This document shows, one piece after another, positions 34,596 to 43,885 of a DNA stretch of 64,000 bases. The position numbers and the translations under genes are program-made. The stretch covers positions 1 through 64,000 of the forward strand of contig CALQJI020000002.1 in NCBI GenBank assembly GCA_943330855.2, written 5' to 3'. Under the pieces are notes generated by a model. It saw only the letters and a list, made by a program, of their open reading frames with translations. It was not told the DNA's origin and made no database searches. The stretch comes from Klebsiella pneumoniae (GTDB lineage: Bacteria > Verrucomicrobiota > Verrucomicrobiia > Limisphaerales > SXTU01). Positions within the stretch are counted from its first letter, which is position 1. Each line of letters begins with the position of its first letter.

Positions 34596-36902
34596 TCAGT
34601 CCAGCGGCGACTCGGCCAGGAGCTTGCGATAGACCTGCCGGGCGTGTTCGTAGTCTTGGCGGGCCTGCGCTTTTTCCTCGGCGGCGTAGGTGCGGTCTTT
34701 CTGTGTCCAGCAGAGCTCCAGCGACTTCGCGCACCACTCGGCGCTGCGCTTGGAGGCGCGCACGGGTTGGTCGCCGACCATCACCCAGATGGGGTTCGTG
34801 TGGCTGCTGGGCAGGATGCGCAACGCGACCCAACTGCTGCGTTCAATCTTCGTCTCGAAGGTGAGGTTGATCTGCGAGCCGTCGGCCACGATGCGCTTGG
34901 TCTCGACGGACTTGCCGTTGACGATGAGTTCCACCGGGACTTCGCGGGACTCGCCGATTCGGGCGCGTTCGATGTCCCAGTAGGGCTTTTGGGAGTAAGG
35001 CCGGGTCTTCATCGAGGCGTCGGGTTGGTCGTTGAGGCGGGCGGCAACGCGGGCGGAGACTTTCACGGTGCCGGGTGCGGTGAGTTTGAGTTCGCTGCCC
35101 TTTTCACCGAGCGCGGCGTTGTTGACCTTGAAGTCAATCAAGTGGCTCTTGCCATCGCCGACGTAGTTGTTGCCGAGGCGGATGCCTTCGCACCAATCCT
35201 CGTAAGTCCACTTCGCCGGGAGCTTCACGTAGCTGCGACCCAGTCCGACCTTCTCGCCATAGATGCAGGGAAAATCCGTCTCGCCGCTGATGCGCGTGCG
35301 GAAGCCGACGTTGAGCGTGTGATACCAGATGTTCAGCTCCCACGCGTAGGGCGTGTCCACCATGCTGAGGAAGTCCACCGCCGGCACGAGCTTCTTGTCC
35401 GGGCCGGGCACGGTGTGCGTCACGTTCATGATGTATTCATTCGCGCCGATGCCGTTGAAGGGCGGGAGGTCGTAGCTGGGCAGGTCGGCGGTCGGGAGGT
35501 TCAAGCCCCAGCCGCTGTGCGCGGGGCCGACGAGCGCGCCCTGCGCCTTCGCCCAGCGCAGCGTGTTCAAGCCCAGCGTGGGCCAGTGATTTTTCGATTC
35601 GCCGCCGGGATACATCTGGTCCTTGAGCTGCAACAGGCACAGGTGCCCGCTCTGATGCGAGCCGAAGCCGGAGACCTCGATGTCGTAGCGGAGGACGTAG
35701 GGATGGATGGAAACCTTGTCGTCCTTGCCGGTGAAAAACTGCTTCTGGTAGTCGAAGCACGGCCCCCAAGTGAGGTTCGCGCCGACCTTCAAGTCCTCGC
35801 CCAAAATGTGCCGCACCATGTCCGCCGCGTGGACGCCCTCGGTCGGGTTCGTGTAGTGCGCGCAGCCGGCGGCGTGGATGTGGTGGTCGCCGGAGACGTA
35901 GCCGAACTTCATCGCGTCAATCCACCGCTCGACCTTGAAATCGAGCCGCTTCGTGGCTTTCGTCACCGTGACCTTGCGCGTCTGCTTCACCGACTCCGGA
36001 CCGCGGTCGAACTCGATAATGTAATCGCCCTCCGGCAAACGAATCGTCTCGCCATCCATGCGATAGACTTGCGGATGAAACGCGAAGTCCGGCGCGAGGC
36101 GCTTGGCTTGCGAGGGGTAGATGCGGCCCTGCGCGTCGCGAATGACGAAGCCGGCGGTGCACGGCTTGTTGTTCTCGTCCTTCACGCCGAGCGTGATTTC
36201 CGGCGCGGGCAGGCAGGTGAAGAGCAAATCCACTTCGTTGCGAAAGCCGATGTCCTGCGTGCCCTGGCCGACGTTGAAGCCAATCTTCGCCTCCCGCTTG
36301 CCGGCGTCGCGGCTGTAGAGCTGGACGAGGCGATACTCGACGGTGAGGCCGGAGAGCGCGGGCCGGAGCGGTTGTTTGTCGAACATCTGCATGTCGAGCC
36401 AGAGGTCGGCGACTTTGAGGGTGGGCGGCTCGCCTGGCTTGCGGCGCAGCTTGTCGGAGGGCGTCGTGGCGGCTCGGACGTTGTGGACGGATTGCGCGTT
36501 CGGGCTGACGGCGGCGAGCGGCGCGGTGGTGCCGGACTCGTTGGCCACCTTTACGAGGAATTGCCGCCAGCCGTCCTGCATCAGCTCGGGCTTGGCGTCG
36601 CCCGCCGCGACCTTCACGCGCATCTCGGGATTGATGTGGACGCCGAGGAGCGCGTAGCGGTCGAGAGTTTGCTGGAGCTTCGTGATGGCGGCTTTGTGGT
36701 CGGGTGACTCCATCGCTGCGTTGAGCGCCGCCTTGTCCGCCGCGCTGAACGGCGTGCCGAGGTAGTCCGTGGCCTCGATGAGCCGGCGGGCTTGCGCGAC
36801 GAAGGGCTGCCACTCGACCTCGCTGACGACGGGCAGCGCGGCGGCCGGGACGTTGACCGAAATGACAGAGAACAACGCGAAGAGGAGGAGGCATGCACGC
36901 AT
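34596..36902 (-). CDS. CehA/McbA-family metallohydrolase-like exported protein
   Basis: A 768-residue exported protein with signal MRACLLLFALFSVISVNVPAAA. Around residues 340-350 the motif GYVSGDHHIHAAG has the H-x-H that opens the PHP-like metal site of CehA/McbA hydrolases. Later segments such as GALVGPAHSGWG and SGETDFPCIYGEKVGLGRSYVKLP supply further metal or catalytic residues as in the family. The N-terminal half is a beta-rich and helical accessory region. Related PVC proteins are annotated as carbamate or amide hydrolases, but the substrate is not known here. It is divergent from the large exoprotein at 37002. Confidence 0.78.
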   Translation of the reverse strand: MRACLLLFALFSVISVNVPAAALPVVSEVEWQPFVAQARRLIEATDYLGTPFSAADKAALNAAMESPDHKAAITKLQQTLDRYALLGVHINPEMRVKVAAGDAKPELMQDGWRQFLVKVANESGTTAPLAAVSPNAQSVHNVRAATTPSDKLRRKPGEPPTLKVADLWLDMQMFDKQPLRPALSGLTVEYRLVQLYSRDAGKREAKIGFNVGQGTQDIGFRNEVDLLFTCLPAPEITLGVKDENNKPCTAGFVIRDAQGRIYPSQAKRLAPDFAFHPQVYRMDGETIRLPEGDYIIEFDRGPESVKQTRKVTVTKATKRLDFKVERWIDAMKFGYVSGDHHIHAAGCAHYTNPTEGVHAADMVRHILGEDLKVGANLTWGPCFDYQKQFFTGKDDKVSIHPYVLRYDIEVSGFGSHQSGHLCLLQLKDQMYPGGESKNHWPTLGLNTLRWAKAQGALVGPAHSGWGLNLPTADLPSYDLPPFNGIGANEYIMNVTHTVPGPDKKLVPAVDFLSMVDTPYAWELNIWYHTLNVGFRTRISGETDFPCIYGEKVGLGRSYVKLPAKWTYEDWCEGIRLGNNYVGDGKSHLIDFKVNNAALGEKGSELKLTAPGTVKVSARVAARLNDQPDASMKTRPYSQKPYWDIERARIGESREVPVELIVNGKSVETKRIVADGSQINLTFETKIERSSWVALRILPSSHTNPIWVMVGDQPVRASKRSAEWCAKSLELCWTQKDRTYAAEEKAQARQDYEHARQVYRKLLAESPLD

Positions 36903-37001
36903 AGGTGAACTGGGGCTAAGGTTGACGCTCGAAGCATAGCGGCAGCCCGCCCGGTGCGAAGCGGAAAAGCTTGGGGCCGACTAGGGGGCAGCTTGACCCC
37001 G

Positions 37002-40000
37002 ATGGCCTTGGCTCCCCGGCGAATTTCCCCCGCTCCCTCGCGTCTGCCGAGGGTGCTAAACCGATTCAGCCGCCTCCATTCGCAACTGCCCTTCGCCCTC
37101 CTGCTCGGAGCGCTGTTTGTCGTGGGTCGTCTCACCGCCGCTCCCTTCCCCACCGCCGTCACGGAGGCGGGGGTGGACTTCGCCGCTTGCCGCGTGCTGC
37201 ATGAGGATGGCGCGGAGCCGGCGGAGGCGTCGGCCATCCGTGACTTGCTCGGGCTGGGCAAGGGGAATGAAGCCCCGCCCGCCCGGCGCGGCGGGGCTTC
37301 GCGAAAGCCCACGGCCAGCGTCCAGTATCTCCTCGTGTTCAAGCAACCCGTCGCCGTCGGCACCGTGCTGGGCGGCGTCGGGGAAGTGCGCGTGCTCAAG
37401 GTTAGTGCGGCGTTCCCGCCGGAGCCTTCGCGCGCGGGCGACTGGCTCGAAGTCCCCGTCCAGCCCAGCCAGTCCACCCCGCGGTTCGCGCCGTTGCCGC
37501 CGGGCACGCAGACGCGCGCGTTGCTCGTCGCGGTGCCGGTGCCGCGCGACGCGCGGCAGTCGCCGTTCCTTCGGCTGCTCGCCACGCGCCTGGCGAACCA
37601 CACGCCCGCCGCCATCGCGAATGCCGAGACCGAGCACACGGCCACCTCGCAGTTCTCGCCGCCTTACACGCACGACGCCGGTCACGTCACGCGCGGCTAC
37701 GGCGAGTGGGTCAACTCCGGCAAGGACAACACGGGCATCAACTCCCGCGCGCCCATCACCGACCTGCAGCCCACGTGGTTCGTCCTCTCGTGGCCGGACG
37801 CGCGGCGCGTGGACGGCGTGCTGTTGCAGGAGAATTTCACCACGTTTGAACTCCAGGCCTTCAGCGGTCCACCCGGCATCAACGCCGCCGCCGCGACCGA
37901 GCAGGAGTGGAAAACCATCCGCAAGTTCAAGTCCACCCGCGATGGCGCGCGTCGCTGGCTCACCTTCGATGCTGTCCAGACCCGCGCGCTCCGCCTAGTC
38001 ATCACCAAGACCGAAGGCCAGGAAGCCTCCGTCGCGCGCCTCGCGGGCTTCTCCGTCTTCACCGACCTCGGCGAGCAACCCGCGCCCGCGCTGGTGAAAC
38101 TCGCTGCCGTCGAGCCGCCGGTGCAGATCAGCTACGACCTCGCGCAGGCTGGCAAGGTCACGCTCGTCCTCGACCGCGCCGACGGCACGCGCGTCCGCAA
38201 CCTCGTCGCGAACACGCCGCAGCCCGCCGGCAAGAACACGGTGACGTGGGACTTGAAGGACGAGAACGGCAGCTACGTTCCGCCCGGCGACTACAAGTGG
38301 AAGGCCATCACGCATCCGCCCCTTGAGCTGCGCTACGAGATGACGGCTTACCCGAATCACAGCGGCTATTTCCCTGACCGACCCGCGTGGCTCACCGGCG
38401 CGAGCGGCGCGGGCGGTTGGCTCGCGGACCACACGCCGCCGCGCTCGGCCTGCGCGTGGGGCGACCGCGTGTTCCTCGGCGCGCCCGTCGCGGAGAGCGG
38501 CGTGTCGTTGATTGAGTGCGACGTCGAGGGCCGCAAGCACTGGGGCCACCATTCCTTCAAGGGTTTCACCGGCTCGTGGATGCTCGCGACGGACGGCAAG
38601 ACGGTCTTCAACATGGCCAACGCCGACAACTTCGCGAAGGCCGGCATGGACAAGAAGACCGAGGCCATCTGGGCCGTGGACATCGAGACGAAGAAGGTCC
38701 GCACGCTCGCGATGCTTCAGCCCACCGCCGAGCGCAAGCGCGGCCTGCAAGGCTTCGCCGCGCACGACAACCAAGTCTTTCTCGCCATCCACGCCACCGA
38801 CAACTGGCTCAACAACGCCGCCGGCGCGGTGGACGTGGACCTCGCCAACTGCCTCCCCGCCTACCCGCCCGCGCGCAAGCCCCGCGCCGCCCACGAGATG
38901 GTGCCGGACCCGCGCACCGACACGCTCCGCCTCCTGCGCCTCAAGGACACGCCGCCGGGCCAGTCCCCGGGCAACGGCCTCATCTGGCTGGAGACGACGA
39001 AGAATCCCGACCGCCAGCAGCACATCGTCATCGCGTTCACGAAGGCCGTGTCCATCGGCTCGCTCGTGTTTCCGCCGCCGCCGAAGGAGGACAAGGTTCA
39101 GTTCCAAATCAGTGTGCTCAAGCCCAGCGCGCCCTACCCGCCGCGCCCCAACGAGCGCGCCGACTGGCAGGCCGTCCCGCTCACGGACAAGAGCGCGTGG
39201 GCCGTCACCGCGCTCCCCGCTGGCACCAGCACCCGCGCGCTGCGCATGACGTTCACCAAGGGCGGCGCGGGCGCGGCGGATGACCTGCTCGCCGACGTGG
39301 AGGAGAAGAAGGGCGCGCCCTCGCTCGACGCCACCGAGTCGAACGCGAAGAAGTCGAAGGGCGGATTTGCCGGCGCGGACGATGACTTGTGGATGCGGCG
39401 CGTGGAGGGAATGAAGCTGCTGAACCGCCGCTTTGAGAATCTTTTCTCCACCGCCACCGTGCGCGTGAGCAGCGGCAAGGTCGCGCCCGACGGCACGTGG
39501 GACGCGCAACGCACCGAGCCGTTGAGCGTCGCGGACCCCGCCATCTACGCGCTGGAGTGGAAGCAGGCGCAGTCCATGCGCGGCGTGGCGCTGAAGGAGA
39601 TTGATGGCGCGGTGACGGAGGTGGATGTCTTCACCGGTCCCGCCGGCGCGCCGGTGGACATCGCGTCGAGCGAGGGCTGGGAGCAGGTCGGCACTTACCA
39701 CCAGCAACTCCGCAATTACTACCAGCCTGACCCGACGCACACGTCCCACGCGCGCTATCTCGATGGCTACGTGGACTTCGGTCGCGAGGTCAGCACGCGC
39801 GCCGTGCGCCTGCGCGTGGTGAAGCAGTGGGATTCCAAGGCGCATTATCCCAGCGGCGTGCGCATGGACCAAGGCGGCCAGGAACTCGACCTCAAGCGTT
39901 GCCGCGTCTATGGCGTCGCGCCGCTGAAGTATCTCGGCGGCGAGCCGGCGGTGGACTCGCTCGTCACCGAGCGCCTCGAAGTCCTCGACGGCACCACGGG

Positions 40001-42359
40001 CAAAATCGTGAAGGAAGTTCCGCTGCCCAAAGCCGGCAGCCCCACCGGCGGCCTCGCCCCCGGCAACACGCTCGCCGCGAACGCGCGCGGCGACCTCTTC
40101 GCCATCTCCGCCGGCAAGCTCGTGAAGGTGGACCTCGCCGCCGGCAAACATCAGGTGCTCGCCAGCGACCTCCTCAATCCCACCGCGCTCGCGTGCGACA
40201 CGGCGGGCAATTGCTTCGTCTTCGATGCCGCCAAGGACCGGAAGAACATCCGCGTCTATGACCGCGCTGGGAAATTCCTCCGCGCCATCGGCGAGCCGGG
40301 CGGCTACCAGCGCGGCCCGTGGAATCAGCAGCGGATGGAGCACGTCAGCGCCCTCGCCGTGGACGCGCGCGGGCAGGTGTGGGCCGTGGATTGGAATTAC
40401 TGGCCCAAGCGCGTGAGCCTCTGGAGCGCCGACGGGAAGTTTCAGAAGGAGTTCCTCGGCCCCACGGAATACGGCGGTGGCGGTCAGCTCGACCCCGGCG
40501 ACAAGCGGCGTTTGTTCTACGGCCCGCTGGAGTTCGAGCTGGACTGGGCCAGCGGCAAGTCGCGCCTGAAGAACTTGCTGTCCCTCGATGGCCACGCCGC
40601 GAGCGATTCGCCCATCTACGTTGGCAAGCGCTGTTACCTCGTCAACACGCGGCCCGGCGGTCACGGGCCGTCGCAGAACTGCGGCGTGGTTTACCTGCAC
40701 GACGGCGACCGCGCCAAGCTCGTCGCGGCCGTCGGCATCGCCGGCCATTTCAAGCCAATGCTCGACGCGCGCCTCGTGAAGGCTTTCGGCGGCAAGGTGC
40801 TCATGGATTACATTTGCGCGTGGAGCGACTTGAACGGCGACGAACGGGTGCAGCCCGAGGAAGTCCAGCTCTGGCCCAAGCCGAAGAACGCCCGCGTGGT
40901 CTTCGACTCCCAGCTCGGCGTGCAAATGGGCGCCGTCGGCTTCCGCGTGAAGCAGACCCGCCCCGACGGCGTGCCCCTCTACGAACGCACCGACCTCCCC
41001 GGCCTTTGGGACGGCGTCGCGCTGCGCCTCAACGACGGCAACTTCTACCACTTCGAGGACGACGCCTCCAAACAGCTCTGCGCCGTGCAGCGGCCCGACG
41101 GCAAAGTGCTCTGGACCTACAAGACCGAGGGCGCGGGCGTCCACGCGCTCACCCGCGCGAAGCCCTGGCACCCGGCGCAGATTGTCTGCCAGTTCGGTTT
41201 CGCTGGCCACGCCACCGCGCACGCTGGCGACCTCGGCGAGTTCCTCGTCTTCAACTCGAACGTCGGCATCTGGGACATCATGACCGCCGACGGCCTCTTC
41301 GCCGGGCAAATCTTCCGCGACATCCGCGACCCGAAGGCCCTGCCCTGGAGCGGCACGAACAACGCGCGCGGGATGCGCATGGACGACATCACGCCGGGCC
41401 AGGAACACTTCCAAGGTTACTTCACCCGCACCGCCGACAATAAATACTACGCCGTCGCCGGCCACAACCACGCCAGCGTCGTCGAGGTCAGCGGCATGGA
41501 CCGCTTCAAGCGCTTCAGCGGCGCGCTCACCGTCGGTGGCAAAGACCTCGCCGCCACGCAGACCTGGGAACGCAGCCGCGAAGCCCGCGTCCTCTACGCC
41601 CGCGCGCCCGTTCTCGACGCCTACCTGATGGCCGCGCCGAAGCTCGATGGCAAACTCAACGACTGGCCGCCCGCCAGCGCCGAGTTAGACCGCGACGCGA
41701 AGTTCCGCATCGGCTACGACGACCAAAACCTCTACCTCGCCTACGAAGTCAACCGCCGCGGCCCGTTGAAAAATCAAGGCCAGCAATGGGACCGCCTCTT
41801 CAAAACCGGCGCGAGCGTGGACCTGCAAATCGCCGCCGACCCCGCCGCCAGCCCCGATCGCAAAGCCCCCGCGCCCGGCGACCAGCGACTGCTCCTCACG
41901 CTCATGGGCGACAAACCCGCCGCCATTCTCTACCAAGCCGTCGTCCCCGGCACCCCGGCGGACAAGGCCTGGCAAGTTGTCAGCCCCGTCCACTCCGCCA
42001 CCTTCGACCGCGTGACCAAGCTCGACTCCGTCCGCCTCGCCGTGCACGACACCACCGACAGCTACACCCTCGAAGCCGCCATCCCGCTCACCGCGCTCGG
42101 CCTGAAAATCACCCCCGGCCTGCGCCTGAAACTCGACTGGGGCATCCTCGTCAGCGGCCCCGACGGCACGGAAGTTTTGCGCCGCGAGTATTGGGCGAAC
42201 AAAGCCACCCAAATCACCGCCGACGCCCCGAGCGAAGCCGAGTTGCACCCCGAACTCTGGGGCCACGTGCGCTTCCACCCCGAGCGCCTCGCCGCCCTCG
42301 ACCCGATGGCGAAGAAGAAGGACAAGGCGGTGGAGGACTTGCTGAATGATTTGAAGTGA
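37002..42359 (+). CDS. Very large secreted multidomain protein with beta-propeller-like core and C-terminal CBM9-like domain
   Basis: A 1785-residue exported protein. A signal peptide-like stretch (FALLLGALFVVGRLTAAPFP) lies at about residues 33-52 from the ATG at 37002. Discoidin-like or galactose-binding-like beta regions follow (about 130-350), then a FlgD-type Ig piece (ISYDLAQAGKVTLVLDRADGTRVRNL; TWDLKDENGSYVPPGDY) and propeller-like repeats (NTLAANARGDLFAIS; NPTALACDTAGNCFVFDA; HVSALAVDARGQVWAVD). A DLNGDERVQPEE Ca-type loop is near 1285. Residues from about 1547 (APKLDGKLNDWPPAS) resemble CBM9/DOMON-like carbohydrate or heme binding. No catalytic motif is recognised. Confidence 0.75.
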   Translation: MALAPRRISPAPSRLPRVLNRFSRLHSQLPFALLLGALFVVGRLTAAPFPTAVTEAGVDFAACRVLHEDGAEPAEASAIRDLLGLGKGNEAPPARRGGASRKPTASVQYLLVFKQPVAVGTVLGGVGEVRVLKVSAAFPPEPSRAGDWLEVPVQPSQSTPRFAPLPPGTQTRALLVAVPVPRDARQSPFLRLLATRLANHTPAAIANAETEHTATSQFSPPYTHDAGHVTRGYGEWVNSGKDNTGINSRAPITDLQPTWFVLSWPDARRVDGVLLQENFTTFELQAFSGPPGINAAAATEQEWKTIRKFKSTRDGARRWLTFDAVQTRALRLVITKTEGQEASVARLAGFSVFTDLGEQPAPALVKLAAVEPPVQISYDLAQAGKVTLVLDRADGTRVRNLVANTPQPAGKNTVTWDLKDENGSYVPPGDYKWKAITHPPLELRYEMTAYPNHSGYFPDRPAWLTGASGAGGWLADHTPPRSACAWGDRVFLGAPVAESGVSLIECDVEGRKHWGHHSFKGFTGSWMLATDGKTVFNMANADNFAKAGMDKKTEAIWAVDIETKKVRTLAMLQPTAERKRGLQGFAAHDNQVFLAIHATDNWLNNAAGAVDVDLANCLPAYPPARKPRAAHEMVPDPRTDTLRLLRLKDTPPGQSPGNGLIWLETTKNPDRQQHIVIAFTKAVSIGSLVFPPPPKEDKVQFQISVLKPSAPYPPRPNERADWQAVPLTDKSAWAVTALPAGTSTRALRMTFTKGGAGAADDLLADVEEKKGAPSLDATESNAKKSKGGFAGADDDLWMRRVEGMKLLNRRFENLFSTATVRVSSGKVAPDGTWDAQRTEPLSVADPAIYALEWKQAQSMRGVALKEIDGAVTEVDVFTGPAGAPVDIASSEGWEQVGTYHQQLRNYYQPDPTHTSHARYLDGYVDFGREVSTRAVRLRVVKQWDSKAHYPSGVRMDQGGQELDLKRCRVYGVAPLKYLGGEPAVDSLVTERLEVLDGTTGKIVKEVPLPKAGSPTGGLAPGNTLAANARGDLFAISAGKLVKVDLAAGKHQVLASDLLNPTALACDTAGNCFVFDAAKDRKNIRVYDRAGKFLRAIGEPGGYQRGPWNQQRMEHVSALAVDARGQVWAVDWNYWPKRVSLWSADGKFQKEFLGPTEYGGGGQLDPGDKRRLFYGPLEFELDWASGKSRLKNLLSLDGHAASDSPIYVGKRCYLVNTRPGGHGPSQNCGVVYLHDGDRAKLVAAVGIAGHFKPMLDARLVKAFGGKVLMDYICAWSDLNGDERVQPEEVQLWPKPKNARVVFDSQLGVQMGAVGFRVKQTRPDGVPLYERTDLPGLWDGVALRLNDGNFYHFEDDASKQLCAVQRPDGKVLWTYKTEGAGVHALTRAKPWHPAQIVCQFGFAGHATAHAGDLGEFLVFNSNVGIWDIMTADGLFAGQIFRDIRDPKALPWSGTNNARGMRMDDITPGQEHFQGYFTRTADNKYYAVAGHNHASVVEVSGMDRFKRFSGALTVGGKDLAATQTWERSREARVLYARAPVLDAYLMAAPKLDGKLNDWPPASAELDRDAKFRIGYDDQNLYLAYEVNRRGPLKNQGQQWDRLFKTGASVDLQIAADPAASPDRKAPAPGDQRLLLTLMGDKPAAILYQAVVPGTPADKAWQVVSPVHSATFDRVTKLDSVRLAVHDTTDSYTLEAAIPLTALGLKITPGLRLKLDWGILVSGPDGTEVLRREYWANKATQITADAPSEAELHPELWGHVRFHPERLAALDPMAKKKDKAVEDLLNDLK

Positions 42360-42559
42360 GGCGTGCCAGCGCCGTCGGCTTCCAGCCGCCGGTCCCCGTC
42401 GTTGGGCGCATCTGAATTCCTTGGAGACCAACCTTGGCCAGCCCCAACGGGGCTGAGACCTCCAGCATCTGAGTCATGCACACCTGCCTACGCAGTGTCC
42501 TTGGGTGTCATTTATCCATGAGTCAACGGGCCGGGCGGACGACAGGGGGCCGCACTCGC
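42360..42559. other. Intergenic region with REP-like palindromes
   Basis: At 42370-42392 a GTCGGCTTCCAGCCGCCGG hairpin shares a core with 23792-23813, and at about 42434-42452 is a CCAGCCCCAACGGGGCTG palindrome. They sit between the convergent exoprotein and deoA genes and could serve as terminators. No gene is seen. Confidence 0.65.
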
Positions 42560-43867
42560 TCACAGCGAATCGACAATCAGCGGACGGGCGGGCAAGGGGC
42601 GCGGGGCAAGGGTGAAAGCCGTCCGGAGGCGCGCTCGTGCGGCTTCTGCTTGCTCTATCGTGACGGCGTGGATTCTGCCGAGCACGGCGCCGCGTCGGAT
42701 TTCCTCGCCGGGCTTGGCCAGCGCGTCCACGCCCACCTCGGGCTGGATCACCGAGGTCTTCGTCATGCGCCCGCCGCCGAGGTCGCGGACGATCTCGCCG
42801 ATGATGCGGGCGTCGCACTCGTGGATGAAGCCGTCGTCGTCGCTGACGCAATCTAGCACGATGGGCGCGGTGTGGTCGCGCTGGAGTTTAGTGCGGAAGG
42901 CGTCGAGGTCCGCGCCTTGGGCGACGATGAGTTCGTCCCACTTGCGACGCGGCGCACCGGAGGCGAGGCAATCCAACGCGGTCTGCCGCGCCTCGGTCAT
43001 GCCGGGGGACTTGTCGGTTTGCACGAGGAGCGAGGCGGCGCACTCGATGACGAGTGTTTGCAGATCGGCGGGGCCGTGGCCTTCGAGGCATTGCACGGAC
43101 TCTTTCACTTCGAGCCAGTTGCCGGCGGCGCGGCCGTGCGGGGCGCTCATGTCCACGAGCAGCGCGCGGGTCATCACGCCGCATTCGATGGCGAGGTTGA
43201 CGATGGCCCATGCGAGGTTGCGGGCTTCGTCGCGGGTGCGCATGAAGGCGGCGGGGCCGAATTTCACGTCCATGATGAGTGCGTCGAGTCCCTCGGCGAG
43301 TTTCTTGGAGAGAATGCTCGCGGTGATGAGTGGGATGCTGGGGACGGTGCCGGTGACGTCGCGCAGGGCGTAGAGGAGTTTGTCAGCGGGAATCATGTTT
43401 GCCGTCTGGCCGCCCATGGCGACGCCGATGCGTTGGGTTTGCTCGACGAGTCGATCGGGGCCGAGCTGGGTGGTGAGGCCGGGGATGGATTCGAGCTTGT
43501 CCAGTGTGCCGCCGGTGATGCCGAGGCCACGGCCGGAAATCATCGGCACGCGGAAGCCGAGGCACGCGAGCAGGGGCGCGAGGGGGAGTGAAACTTTGTC
43601 GCCCACGCCGCCGGTGGAGTGTTTGTCCACGACGGGGCGTGGGTCGTTCCTGGGAAATTTCAGCACCTCGCCGGAATCGCGCATCGCGAGGGTGAGGGCG
43701 CGGATTTCGGCGGCGTCCAGGCCGCGGAAGAAGACGGCCATGAGGAAGGCAGAGACCTGGTAATCGGGGATGTTCCCGGCGACGTAGGCGGTGATGACTT
43801 CCTGAAGCTGGGCGGGTGCGAGGGCCTGCCCGTCGCGTTTGGCTTCGATGAGCGGGAGGAAATTCAT
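42560..43867 (-). CDS. deoA: Thymidine / pyrimidine-nucleoside phosphorylase
   Basis: A 435-residue enzyme that cleaves pyrimidine nucleosides with phosphate in nucleotide salvage. The N-terminal helical domain (LIEAKRDGQALAPAQLQEVITAYVAGNIPDYQ) is followed by the phosphate-binding VVDKHSTGGVGDKVSL, the family signature PMISGRGLGITGGTLDKLESIPG, TANMIPADKLLYALRDVTGTVPSIPLITASILSKKLAEGLDALIMDVK, and the C-terminal alpha/beta hammerhead end. Length fits the family (about 430-440). It lies 18 bases downstream of the zinc-ribbon membrane gene and may share its transcript. Confidence 0.95.
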   Translation of the reverse strand: MNFLPLIEAKRDGQALAPAQLQEVITAYVAGNIPDYQVSAFLMAVFFRGLDAAEIRALTLAMRDSGEVLKFPRNDPRPVVDKHSTGGVGDKVSLPLAPLLACLGFRVPMISGRGLGITGGTLDKLESIPGLTTQLGPDRLVEQTQRIGVAMGGQTANMIPADKLLYALRDVTGTVPSIPLITASILSKKLAEGLDALIMDVKFGPAAFMRTRDEARNLAWAIVNLAIECGVMTRALLVDMSAPHGRAAGNWLEVKESVQCLEGHGPADLQTLVIECAASLLVQTDKSPGMTEARQTALDCLASGAPRRKWDELIVAQGADLDAFRTKLQRDHTAPIVLDCVSDDDGFIHECDARIIGEIVRDLGGGRMTKTSVIQPEVGVDALAKPGEEIRRGAVLGRIHAVTIEQAEAARARLRTAFTLAPRPLPARPLIVDSL

Positions 43868-43885
43868 CCGGGCGGGGCGGGCGTA

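Noticed and set aside
34554..36707. Long plus-strand frame opposite the CehA-like gene
   Set aside because: Antisense shadow with biased composition; the minus strand has the signal peptide and H-x-H motif.
37995..41471. Very long minus-strand open frame opposite the large exoprotein
   Set aside because: It mirrors the plus-strand gene codon for codon in a high-GC region, shows low-complexity Val/Glu/Arg content, and has no recognisable domain.
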